Position numbers and translations under genes: made by a program. A DNA stretch of 64,000 nucleotides from the NCBI GenBank assembly GCA_035502185.1, contig DATJUT010000015.1:62001-126000 (forward strand). The letters run 5' to 3'. This document shows, one piece after another, positions 19,292 to 27,229 of this stretch. Source of the DNA: Gemmatimonadales bacterium (GTDB taxonomy: Bacteria > Gemmatimonadota > Gemmatimonadetes > Gemmatimonadales > JACORV01). The notes under the pieces were generated by a model, which was given only the letters and a program-made list of their open reading frames with translations, was not told the origin of the DNA and did not search any database. Every line of letters starts with the position of its first letter. Position 1 is the stretch's first letter.

Positions 19292-20044
19292 ATGAAGCGG
19301 TTGGCATCCGGTACCATGGCCCTGGCGTTCGCCGCGCTGGCGTTCGGCGCGGGGCGCGCCCAGGCGCAGCAGGCGGCCGCGACGCCGGCCGCCGCCCCCC
19401 AGCAGGATACCCGGCCCGGGATCGCGGTGCTCGATTTCGACCTCGGCCTGGTGCTGGGACAGGACCACGACGCGTACGACGCGCTGCGGCGCGGGCTCGC
19501 CTCGCTCACCATCTCCGAGCTGACGGCCAATCCCGGCATCCGGGTGGTCGAGCGGTCCCAGCTCCAGCAGATCCTGCAGGAGCAGAACCTCGGCCACGAG
19601 GGGCGGGTGGACGACGCCTCGCTGGTGCGGATCGGGAAGCTGATCGGCGCCCACTATATGGTGACCGGCGTTCTGTTCGACAACAAGGGCGACATGCGCA
19701 TCGACGCGCGCATCTTCGACACCGAGACGAGCCAGATCCTCAAGACTTCGAGCGTGCGCGGCCACCTGGCGGACCTGTACGACATGGTGCCTCGCCTCGC
19801 GCAGCAGCTGATGCACGACGCCAACCTCCCCCCGCTCGAGCGGCACGCGATGGAGGAGTTCCGGCAGCAGAACCCGGCGCCGCCCACGCAGGCGGTGATG
19901 GCGTATTCGCGCGCGGTGCTGTACGCCGACCGCGGCGACAAGGACCACGCGGTGGAGCAGTATCGCCGGGCCATCGCGGCGTTCCCGGGCTACACCCAGG
20001 CCAAGAACGACTGCAACCGCTTGCAGGCGGGCGCCTGCTCGTGA
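19292..20044 (+). CDS. CsgG-family secreted protein with C-terminal TPR
   Basis: 250 residues, with GGAGGT eight bases before the ATG. A signal peptide ends at AQAQ. The core GIAVLDFDLGL, then RRGLASLTISELTANPGIRVVERSQL and GAHYMVTGVLFDNKGDMRIDARIFD is the CsgG/TolB-N like fold, which in curli secretion forms the outer-membrane pore. This version has no lipobox Cys. The C-terminal 60 residues (AVMAYSRAVLYADRGDKDHAVEQYRRA) form one or two TPR helices. It is probably a periplasmic or outer-membrane-associated protein; no curli genes are nearby. It precedes the mlaE-like operon by 12 bases. Confidence 0.8.
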   Translation: MKRLASGTMALAFAALAFGAGRAQAQQAAATPAAAPQQDTRPGIAVLDFDLGLVLGQDHDAYDALRRGLASLTISELTANPGIRVVERSQLQQILQEQNLGHEGRVDDASLVRIGKLIGAHYMVTGVLFDNKGDMRIDARIFDTETSQILKTSSVRGHLADLYDMVPRLAQQLMHDANLPPLERHAMEEFRQQNPAPPTQAVMAYSRAVLYADRGDKDHAVEQYRRAIAAFPGYTQAKNDCNRLQAGACS

Positions 20045-20056
20045 TATGCTGATGCC

Positions 20057-20839
20057 GTGACGGCAGCCGTCGCGGCAGTCGGGCGGTCTGGAGCGCGCCA
20101 GCTCTCCGTTCTCGGTGGGCTGGCGCGCTTCATCATGCGCGCCGTGCGCGCAGCGTCGCGGCTGACGCGAGCCGGCCGCTGGGTGATGCTGCGCGTGCTG
20201 ATCAACCAGATCCGGTTCACCGCCCTCCAGGCCATCGGCCTGGTGGCGTTCCTGGCCGCGATCCTCGCCTTCCTGGTCATCTCGCAGAGCATCCGCCAAC
20301 TCGGCCGCTTCGGCGCCGTGGACAATCTGGGCACCATCATGGTGGTGGCGGTGATCCGCGAGCTCGGGCCGCTGCTGACCGCGCTGATCGTGGTGAGCCG
20401 CTCCGGCACCGCCATCGCGGCCGAGATGGCGACCAACCGCGTGATGGGCGAGGTCACGGCGCTCGAAGCGATGGGCATCGACCCGTACATCTACCTGGTG
20501 CTGCCGCGGATGCTGGGTGCGATCGTCTCGGTGGCGACGCTGATGGTCGTGTTCGACGCCGTGGCGCTGCTCTCGGGCTACGTGGCCGCTACGACCAACG
20601 GGATGGCCCTGAGCCGCTACACCGCGATCGTCCTCCGCACGCTCTCCGCCAAGGACGTCTGGCTCACCCTCGCGAAGGGCGTGTTCTTCGGGGCGGCGGT
20701 GGCCCTGTTCTGCAGCTACCACGGCCTGGCGGTGAAGGCCGGCCCGACCGAGATCCCGCAGGCGGTGACCCGCGGCGTGGTGGCGACCATCGTCGCCATC
20801 TTCGTGCTCTCCGCGCTGTTCGTGGCGGTGGCGACGTGA
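20057..20839 (+). CDS. mlaE: MlaE-family ABC transporter permease
   Basis: 260 residues from GTG. The MlaE signature appears as VIRELGPLLTALIVVSRSG followed by TAIAAEMATNRVMGEVTALE and AMGIDPYIYLVLPRM. Five or six membrane segments are visible. MlaE is the inner-membrane core of the Mla phospholipid transport complex, together with the ATPase MlaF and the MCE protein MlaD. The N-terminal 50 residues are basic and amphipathic, as in the family. The stop overlaps the next start as GTGA, so permease and ATPase-like subunit are made together. Confidence 0.93.
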   Translation: MTAAVAAVGRSGARQLSVLGGLARFIMRAVRAASRLTRAGRWVMLRVLINQIRFTALQAIGLVAFLAAILAFLVISQSIRQLGRFGAVDNLGTIMVVAVIRELGPLLTALIVVSRSGTAIAAEMATNRVMGEVTALEAMGIDPYIYLVLPRMLGAIVSVATLMVVFDAVALLSGYVAATTNGMALSRYTAIVLRTLSAKDVWLTLAKGVFFGAAVALFCSYHGLAVKAGPTEIPQAVTRGVVATIVAIFVLSALFVAVAT

Positions 20840-21582
20840 CCGAGCGGCGCACGTCGGTCGTGCTGGGGCCGGGCGTGGCGGAGCTCCCCGGGGCGCCCCC
20901 GCTGGCCTTCCGCGAGGTGGACCTGCTCGGCCGCGCGGACAAGGCCGGCCGCTTCAGCGTGGTCGTGGAGCCCGGCGCGGTGGTGGCCGCCATCGGCGAC
21001 GAGGAAAGCGGGATCGAGGCGCTGGGACCCCTCGCGCTGGGGCTCACGGCGCCGCTGGCCGGCGCGGTCGAGGTGTTCGGCGTGCCGATCGCGCTGCTGC
21101 CCTACTACGACCTGCTCGGCTTCCGCCGCCACCTGGGGTACCTGCCGCAGGGCGACGGCCTCTTGCAGAATCTCACCCTGAAGGACAACGTGGCGCTGCC
21201 GGTGCGCTTCGCCACCGACCACCGCCTGCACGAGGTGGAGGCGCGGGTGGCCCAGCTCGTGGACGACTTCCGTCTCCGGTCCATCGCGGCCCTGCGGCCC
21301 GCCCAGGCCACCGAGGAGGATCGGCGCCGCGCGGCGATGGCGCGGGCGGTGGCACTGAATCCCAAGCTGGTCGTGCTGGAGCTCCCGTTCGTGGGCCTCA
21401 CCAGCCGGGCGGCGAAGGAGCTGCTGGACCGGGTGAGCCGCAGCGACGACGGCAGCGCGCGGGCCATCCTGCTGACGTCGCGGGATCTGACGCCCGCGGT
21501 CCGCGACCTCGTGACCCACGCGGTGCGGGTGGTGGACGGGGTGGCGATCGAAGCCCAAACGAGGGAATCGGGATGGCGGTGA
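20836..21582 (+). CDS. MlaF-like ABC subunit with degenerate ATPase motifs
   Basis: 248 residues. Position, size and overall pattern match MlaF. FRRHLGYLPQGDGLLQNLTL corresponds to the Q-loop region and keeps its Gln, and LELPFVGLTSRA corresponds to MlaF DEPFVGQDP. Every other catalytic motif is lost. The Walker A position reads AIGDEESGIEAL, with no GxxGxGKT. The signature LSGGM is replaced by AQATEEDRRRAAMARA. Walker B has LEL for DEP. The H-loop position has SRD where MlaF has SHD. The frame is intact and overlaps both neighbours by a few bases. It is probably a structural pseudo-ATPase of the MlaE complex; sequence error cannot explain several separate losses. Confidence 0.85.
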   Translation: MTERRTSVVLGPGVAELPGAPPLAFREVDLLGRADKAGRFSVVVEPGAVVAAIGDEESGIEALGPLALGLTAPLAGAVEVFGVPIALLPYYDLLGFRRHLGYLPQGDGLLQNLTLKDNVALPVRFATDHRLHEVEARVAQLVDDFRLRSIAALRPAQATEEDRRRAAMARAVALNPKLVVLELPFVGLTSRAAKELLDRVSRSDDGSARAILLTSRDLTPAVRDLVTHAVRVVDGVAIEAQTRESGWR

Positions 21583-22595
21583 ACGTCCAGCGGACCGACC
21601 TCTACGTCGGCGTGTTCCTGGTGGCCACCGTGGCCCTGGTGGCCATCGCCCTGATCGCGACCAGCGGGTGGGGCGTGGACCGCTACGACGTGTACGTGCG
21701 CACCGACAACGCCCAGGACATCGCGCCCGACACCAAGATCTACCTGCAGGGTCTCGAGGTGGGCCGCGTCGCGGCCATCGCGCCGTTGCCCCTGGGCGGC
21801 GCCGGCCGCCTGCAGTTCATCGTCCGGCTCCGCCTGGTGGACCGGTTCCCCGACGGCACGCCGCTGCGCCTGCCGCGCGGCACCTACGCGGAGGCGAGCA
21901 GCGGGCTGCTGGGCGGCTCGCAGCTCGAGCTCAGCGTCCGGCGGGACAGCGGCGGCACCCTGGCGCCCGGCGACACCATCAGCATGCAGCGCGGGACCTC
22001 GCCGCTCGAGGCGTTCGGCGACCTGGCACGCGACCTCAAGAGCACCATCCAGCACGCGCTGGTTTCGGCCACCGGGACGATGGACATGGTGCGCGTCCTG
22101 GCCGACAGCCTGCGGCTCGCCACCGGCACCGCGCGCCGCCTGCTGATCGCCACGCAGCCGGGCGCCGAGCGCATGCTCGCCGGGGTGAACGCCAACCTCG
22201 ACCGGCTGCAGGTGGTCCTCGACAGCACCAACACGCGCACCGGCCTCACGTTCCAGCAGGTGGACGCGACCCTGGCGCAGTCCCGGCAGCTGCTGGCGAG
22301 CCTGGACTCGCTGACGCGTCAGATGACGGGCCTGGCCGGGGAGAACCGCCCGGACATCCGCCAGATGATCGCCAACTTCCGCGACATCTCCGCCCAGCTC
22401 GGCTACGTGCTCGAGCAGCTCAGCCGGCGGCCGCTGCGGTTCATCAGCGGCGTCAAGATCCCCGACAGCCTGACCTTCCCGCGCGCGCACCCGGCGGGGC
22501 CCGATTCCGCCTCCCCGGCCGCGTCGCCGCCGCCCCCCGACCGCGCGCGGGCGCCGGCGGCGCCGGACCCGACCCGCCCCCCGCCTTGGCCGTGA
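21573..22595 (+). CDS. mlaD: MlaD-family MCE-domain lipid-transport protein
   Basis: 340 residues, starting 10 bases before the upstream stop. One N-terminal membrane helix (VGVFLVATVALVAIALIAT) anchors the protein facing the periplasm. The MCE domain follows (about 38-135): YDVYVRTDNAQDIAPDTKIY, LQGLEVGRVAAIAPLP and ASSGLLGGSQLEL, the hydrophobic pore-loop region. A long helical segment (about 145-290) may form the needle-like barrel seen in larger MCE proteins. The tail is Pro-rich and disordered. MCE hexamers form a hydrophobic channel for lipids between membranes. Confidence 0.92.
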   Translation: MAVNVQRTDLYVGVFLVATVALVAIALIATSGWGVDRYDVYVRTDNAQDIAPDTKIYLQGLEVGRVAAIAPLPLGGAGRLQFIVRLRLVDRFPDGTPLRLPRGTYAEASSGLLGGSQLELSVRRDSGGTLAPGDTISMQRGTSPLEAFGDLARDLKSTIQHALVSATGTMDMVRVLADSLRLATGTARRLLIATQPGAERMLAGVNANLDRLQVVLDSTNTRTGLTFQQVDATLAQSRQLLASLDSLTRQMTGLAGENRPDIRQMIANFRDISAQLGYVLEQLSRRPLRFISGVKIPDSLTFPRAHPAGPDSASPAASPPPPDRARAPAAPDPTRPPPWP

Positions 22596-24538
22596 GCAAG
22601 CTCGTCCTCCTGCACGGGCCGGCCTGGGACGGCGGCCCCGCCCGCGCGGCCCTCGACGCCGAGCCGATCGAGCGCAAGGTCGTCGTCGCGCCGCCCGCCA
22701 GCCTGATCGACGAGCGCCCGACGGTGCTGCTGCTCGACGAGTCGCTGCGGCGCTCGCTGGGCGCCGACGGCGTGCGCGCCGCGGCCGACGCCGGGGCCGC
22801 GCTCATCGCGCTCGGCGCCCCGGGCGAGACGGACCTCCCGGCCGACCTGCCCGGCGCCGACCTGGCGCCGGTCTTCCTCACCGCACCGGTCGGCGCGCGG
22901 CAGCTCCTCGCGGCCATCCGCGCGGGCTTCCGCGAGGCGGCCGCCCGCGCCGAGGTCCAGCGCGCCCGGGCCGAGGTGGCCGCGCGCTCGAAGGAGATCA
23001 CCGACCTGACCCAGATCGGCGTGGCCCTCACCACCGAGCGCAACTACGACGTCCTGCTGGAGATGATCCTCACCCAGGCGCGGCGGATCACCCAGTCCGA
23101 CGGCGGCTCGCTCTACCTGGTGGAAGGCCGCGACACGCCCAACCCGAGGGTCCGCTTCAAGCTCGCCCAGAACGACACGGTGCCCAAGGCGCCGTTCGTC
23201 GAGTTCACGATGCCCCTCAATCACGCCAGCGTGGGCGGCTACGTGTGCTCGACGGGCGAGACGGTGGTGATCGACGACGCCTACTTCCTGCCGCCCGACG
23301 TCGAGTACTCGATCAACCGCAGCTTCGACGAGCGCAACCGCTACCGCTCCAAGTCCATGCTCACCGTCCCGATGAAGAACCACAAGAACGAGATCATCGG
23401 GGCGCTCCAGCTCATCAACCGCAAGCGCGACCCGGCCGCGGTCCTCGCCACGCCGGCGGACGTGGACGCGCAGGTCATTCCGTTCTCGCGGCGCTCCGTC
23501 GAGATCGTCAACGCGCTGGCGGGCCAGGCGGCGGTGTCGATCGAGAACAGCCTGCTGTACGAGGACATCGAGCGCCTGTTCGAAGGGTTCGTCACCGCCG
23601 CCGTCACTGCCATCGAGCAGCGCGACCCGACCACCTTCGGCCACTCGGGACGCGTCGCGACGATGACCGTCGGGCTCGCCGAGGTGGTGGACCGCTCCGG
23701 CGACGGTCCGTATCGCGCCGTGGCGTTCTCCCGCGAGCAGCTCAAGGAGATCCGCTACGCCGGCCTGCTGCACGACTTCGGCAAGGTGGGCGTGCGGGAG
23801 CAGGTGCTCGTCAAGGCCAAGAAGCTCTATCCGCCCGACCTCGCCCTGCTCAAGAGCCGTTACGCGTTCATCCGGCGCACGGCCGAGGCGGAGTACCATC
23901 GCCGCCGGGCCGACTGGCTGCTGGGCAACCCGCGGGAGGGCTACGAGCGATTCCTCGCCTCGCTCGACGAGGAGCACCGGCGCGAGCTGGAGGACAGCGA
24001 GCGGTTCCTCAAGACGGTGCTGCAGGCCAACGAGCCCACCGTGCTGCCCGAGGGAAGCTTCGAGGAGCTGCTGGCCCTCGCCCAGCGCAACTACACGGAC
24101 ATCGACGGCGCCGCGCAGCCGTACCTCAACGACGACGAGGTGCGCTTCCTCACCATCCGCAAGGGCAGCCTCGACGACGCCGAGCGGCTCGAGATCGAGA
24201 GCCACGTCACCCACACCTACCGCTTCCTGCTCCAGATCCCGTGGACCAAGGAGCTGTCGCAGATCCCGCTCATCGCCTACGGCCACCACGAGAAGCTGGA
24301 CGGGAAGGGCTACCCCCGGAAGACGCGGGCCCCGGAGATCCCGATCCAGACGCGGATGATGACCATCAGCGACATCTTCGACGCGCTGACCGCCGCGGAT
24401 AGGCCGTACAAGCGCGCCGTGCCGCTCCAGCGCGCGTTGGACATCATGAGCGACGAGGTCAAGGGCGGGATGCTGGACGCGGACCTGTTCCGGCTGTTCA
24501 TCGAGGGGAAGGTGTTCGAGAAGCTGAGTGAGGGGTGA
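22592..24538 (+). CDS. GAF and HD-GYP domain protein, putative cyclic-di-GMP phosphodiesterase
   Basis: 648 residues from a GTG overlapping the mlaD stop. Residues 1-125 look like a receiver-type fold without the phosphoacceptor pocket. A GAF domain spans about 150-325 (TTERNYDVLLEMILTQARR, MLTVPMKNHKNEIIGALQLI). The HD-GYP domain has His in TFGHSGRVA, the HD pair in LLHDFGKVG (about 393) and the signature HHEKLDGKGYP (about 564). About 115 residues, acidic and helical, are inserted between the HD pair and the next conserved helix, where ordinary HD-GYP domains have only about 30. If active it hydrolyses cyclic di-GMP. The stop codon lies inside heptad array C. Confidence 0.9.
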   Translation: MSKLVLLHGPAWDGGPARAALDAEPIERKVVVAPPASLIDERPTVLLLDESLRRSLGADGVRAAADAGAALIALGAPGETDLPADLPGADLAPVFLTAPVGARQLLAAIRAGFREAAARAEVQRARAEVAARSKEITDLTQIGVALTTERNYDVLLEMILTQARRITQSDGGSLYLVEGRDTPNPRVRFKLAQNDTVPKAPFVEFTMPLNHASVGGYVCSTGETVVIDDAYFLPPDVEYSINRSFDERNRYRSKSMLTVPMKNHKNEIIGALQLINRKRDPAAVLATPADVDAQVIPFSRRSVEIVNALAGQAAVSIENSLLYEDIERLFEGFVTAAVTAIEQRDPTTFGHSGRVATMTVGLAEVVDRSGDGPYRAVAFSREQLKEIRYAGLLHDFGKVGVREQVLVKAKKLYPPDLALLKSRYAFIRRTAEAEYHRRRADWLLGNPREGYERFLASLDEEHRRELEDSERFLKTVLQANEPTVLPEGSFEELLALAQRNYTDIDGAAQPYLNDDEVRFLTIRKGSLDDAERLEIESHVTHTYRFLLQIPWTKELSQIPLIAYGHHEKLDGKGYPRKTRAPEIPIQTRMMTISDIFDALTAADRPYKRAVPLQRALDIMSDEVKGGMLDADLFRLFIEGKVFEKLSEG

Positions 24539-24678
24539 GAGGTGAGAAGGCGAAGTGAGAAGCAACCGCGTGAGAGGTGAGTCGGCACTCACCTCTCACG
24601 CCTTTCACCTCTCACGTCTTCGCCTCTCACGTCTCACCTGAACGTCTCACCTCTCACGCCTGACCTCTCACCCTTCAC
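24528..24678. repeat. Palindromic heptad array C between convergent genes
   Basis: The left half holds GTGAGGG, GTGAGAG, GTGAGAA, GTGAGAA and related units. The right half holds the complements CTCACCT, CTCTCACG and TTCGCCTCTCACG. At the centre, 24568-24582 and 24587-24601 form a perfect 15-bp inverted repeat around the loop CGGC. The outer parts pair imperfectly, including GGCGAAG with CTTCGCC. The stop codons of both convergent genes (TGA at 24536 on plus, TGA at 24677 on minus) lie inside the array. It could end transcription from both sides. Confidence 0.92.
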
Positions 24679-26207
24679 TGCTGCGCTCGACGCCTCATCA
24701 GGCCTCCCACCACCAGCGCCCCCGTCCCCACCAGCGCCAGCACCCCCACCCAGTCCCCCCAGCGCACATACAGCGTCCGACCGGACGTCGTCCACACCGT
24801 GTCGGCCTCGATCCGCCGGGCGTCGAGCGGCGTGCGCAGGTGGGTGTACCCCAGCGGGTCCACAAACTCGCTGATGCCGGTGTTGGCGGCGCGCGCGACG
24901 CCGATGCGCGTCTCGATGGCACGCATCACGAGGTGCGCCGCGTGCTGGTAGGGGGCCGCGGTGCGGCCGAACCACGCGTCGTTCGTGATGTTGACCAGGA
25001 AGTCGGCGCCGCGCGCCCGGTAGAGCCGCGGCAGGTCCTCGAACGCCGACTCGTAGCAGATCAGTACGCCGAAGCCGCCCGCGGCAAAGCGGTACACGGG
25101 GAACCGGTCGCCGTGACCGAAGCCGCCGAACCACTTGAGCCTGCCGAACCAGCGTGGATTGACGAACGGCACCCGCTCGACGATCGGCACCAGGTACTTC
25201 TTGCGGTAGGACGGCCAGGACGCGTCGGAGCCCGTCGAGTCGAAGAAGAAGGCCGCATTGTATGCGTCGTAGCTGCCGTTGGGATAGAACTGCGCGTCGA
25301 GCGCTCCGGCCAGGATCGGGACGCGGGCGCGCCGCGCCGCGTCGCCGATCCACTGCACCCACTGCGGGTGCTCGACGAACCAGCCCTCCGCGGCCGCCTC
25401 GGGCCAGGCCACCAGGCGCACGCCCGGCAGCGAGTCCGCCTTCGCCGTCAGCCGCAGCAGGTCCTGCACCAGCACGTCCTGGTCGCGGAGGCTGCGCTTC
25501 TCGGCGAAGCCGACGTTGGGCTGGATCACCCCGACGGTCGTGACCGGCCGCAGCACCGTCGTGCGCTCCCGCCAGACGCCGTAGCCCAGGGCCACGACCA
25601 CCGAGGCCCCCGCCACGGCCGCGGGCCGCCAGGTGCGGCGGCGCAGCGCGACCACCGCCGCCGCGCTGACCCACGCCAGCCACAGCGTCACGCCGCGCGC
25701 GCCGGCGAGGTCCGCCCACTGTACCAGCACGGGCACCGAGGAGAGCGACGTGCCCAAGCCGAGCCACGGGAAGCGGACTTCACCCTGGTGCCCGATGCAC
25801 CACTCCATCGCGGTCCACAGCAGCGGGAACACCGCCCACAGCGGCACGCCGGTGCGGCGACGGACCCACACCGTGGTCCAGCAGAGCAGCGACCACCATC
25901 CGCCCAGGATCAGGATCGTGGCGAGGTAGCCCGCCGCGGACAGGGGGGTGAAGTGCCACAGCGCCACGATCATCCAGTACAGCACGAGACCGTTCGCCAG
26001 CACGCCGGCCCAGAACCCCAGCTTGGCGGCGCCGGCGGCGGCCGCGGCCGGATCGAGCCGGTCCTCGAGGCGCCACAGCAGCGGCACCAGCGCCACGAAG
26101 GCGGGGAGCACCAGGCTGTACGGCGGGTACGCGACGAACAGCAAGACGGCGGTCGTCGCGGCCGCCGCCAGGTCCCTCCGGTCGGGAAGCCAGCGGCGGG
26201 GGCTCAC
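24675..26207 (-). CDS. lnt: Apolipoprotein N-acyltransferase
   Basis: 510 residues from a GTG overlapping the upstream stop. Several N-terminal membrane helices precede a nitrilase domain. The catalytic triad is visible: Glu in RLVAWPEAAAEG, Lys in YRKKYLVPIVERVPF and Cys in GVLICYESAFEDL. The N-terminal part contains YPPYSLVLPAFVALVPL and TAMEWCIGHQGEVRFPWLGLG, both typical. A C-terminal membrane helix ends in RRRAQQ. Lnt adds the third acyl chain to lipoproteins before Lol-dependent sorting, consistent with lolA elsewhere in the window. The stop lies in array C. Confidence 0.95.
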   Translation of the reverse strand: MSPRRWLPDRRDLAAAATTAVLLFVAYPPYSLVLPAFVALVPLLWRLEDRLDPAAAAAGAAKLGFWAGVLANGLVLYWMIVALWHFTPLSAAGYLATILILGGWWSLLCWTTVWVRRRTGVPLWAVFPLLWTAMEWCIGHQGEVRFPWLGLGTSLSSVPVLVQWADLAGARGVTLWLAWVSAAAVVALRRRTWRPAAVAGASVVVALGYGVWRERTTVLRPVTTVGVIQPNVGFAEKRSLRDQDVLVQDLLRLTAKADSLPGVRLVAWPEAAAEGWFVEHPQWVQWIGDAARRARVPILAGALDAQFYPNGSYDAYNAAFFFDSTGSDASWPSYRKKYLVPIVERVPFVNPRWFGRLKWFGGFGHGDRFPVYRFAAGGFGVLICYESAFEDLPRLYRARGADFLVNITNDAWFGRTAAPYQHAAHLVMRAIETRIGVARAANTGISEFVDPLGYTHLRTPLDARRIEADTVWTTSGRTLYVRWGDWVGVLALVGTGALVVGGLMRRRAQQ

Positions 26208-27229
26208 AGCTTGACGTCGCGCTGCTCGTCGGCCGACTTGTAGGTCGCCTCGAGCACCCGGCTGAGCTGGACCTGGTCCTCCGGCGCCTCGGCGTCGATC
26301 TCGCCACGGATCGCCGCGAGGAAGTACGCCCACTCCGAGCGGTACGACGCCGAGAACGGATTCTCGCGGCCCGCCGCACCCGTGGGCGTCACGTCCACCG
26401 GCGCGCCGTGCAGCTCCTTGAACACCCGCAGCGGCGAGATCGAAGCCGAGCCCTTTGTGCCCTGCACGTCCAGCCAGGTGCGCTCCCCCTCGCCGACGTG
26501 GCGCCACGAGACGTCGCAGAAGATGGAGAGCCCGCCCTCGCAGAACAGGTGCGCCGCACCGAGCTCGTCCACCTGCTTGGCGCCCGGCCCGCGGTCGAGG
26601 TAGGCCGAGACGCGCTCGACCGCCGGGCTGCCGGCGAGCCACAGCGCGAGGTCCAGCATCGGGAGGCCGAGGTCCATCATCACGCCGCCGCCCGACTCGG
26701 CGCGCCGGGAACGCCACCCGAGGCTGTGCTGCATCTGGCGGAAGACGTGCCACCCGCAGCGGATGGTCGACAGCGCGCCCAGCTCCCCGCCCTTGAGGAA
26801 GCCCTGCACCGCCTGCACGTCGGCCCGGAAACGATTGTTCATCGCCACCAGCAGGGTGCGCCGGTAGCGCTCCGCAGCCTTGACCACGCGGGCCGCGCCG
26901 GTGGGGGACAGCGCCAGCGGCCGCTCGACGAGCACGTGGGCGCCGGCGGCGAGCGCGGCGACGGCGTGGGCCTCGTGCAGGTGGTTCGGCGTGCAGATCA
27001 CCACCGCGTCCACCTTTGCCAGTTCCAGCAGCTCCTCGATGTCGCCGTAGGCGGCGCCGGTCTCGAACCGTGCCGCCAGCGCCCTCGCCTTGGGGCCGTC
27101 GTTGTCGCAGATGCCCACCACCTGCACGCCCTTGAGCTTGCGGAGCACCGGCAGGTGCGCGACCTGGGCGATCGCGCCGGCGCCGACCACGCCGACCCGG
27201 ATGTTGGAGACTGCGCCGCCGCCAGCCAT
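26204..27229 (-). CDS. Gfo/Idh/MocA-family oxidoreductase
   Basis: 341 residues. The Rossmann motif VGVVGAGAIAQVAHLP lies near residues 12-27, followed by ICTPNHLHEAHAVAALAAG. The motif that normally reads EKP, with the Lys that contacts substrate and nicotinamide, reads VERPLAL here. The C-terminal half has SGGGVMMDLGLPMLDLALWL, the substrate-site His/Asp region in altered form (usually GGG...D-x-G-x-H). Both changes put normal sugar-dehydrogenase activity in doubt. It lies in a run with lnt and a SpoIID-like lipoprotein, so a cell-envelope sugar is a reasonable guess. The start overlaps the SpoIID stop by one base. Confidence 0.88.
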   Translation of the reverse strand: MAGGGAVSNIRVGVVGAGAIAQVAHLPVLRKLKGVQVVGICDNDGPKARALAARFETGAAYGDIEELLELAKVDAVVICTPNHLHEAHAVAALAAGAHVLVERPLALSPTGAARVVKAAERYRRTLLVAMNNRFRADVQAVQGFLKGGELGALSTIRCGWHVFRQMQHSLGWRSRRAESGGGVMMDLGLPMLDLALWLAGSPAVERVSAYLDRGPGAKQVDELGAAHLFCEGGLSIFCDVSWRHVGEGERTWLDVQGTKGSASISPLRVFKELHGAPVDVTPTGAAGRENPFSASYRSEWAYFLAAIRGEIDAEAPEDQVQLSRVLEATYKSADEQRDVKL

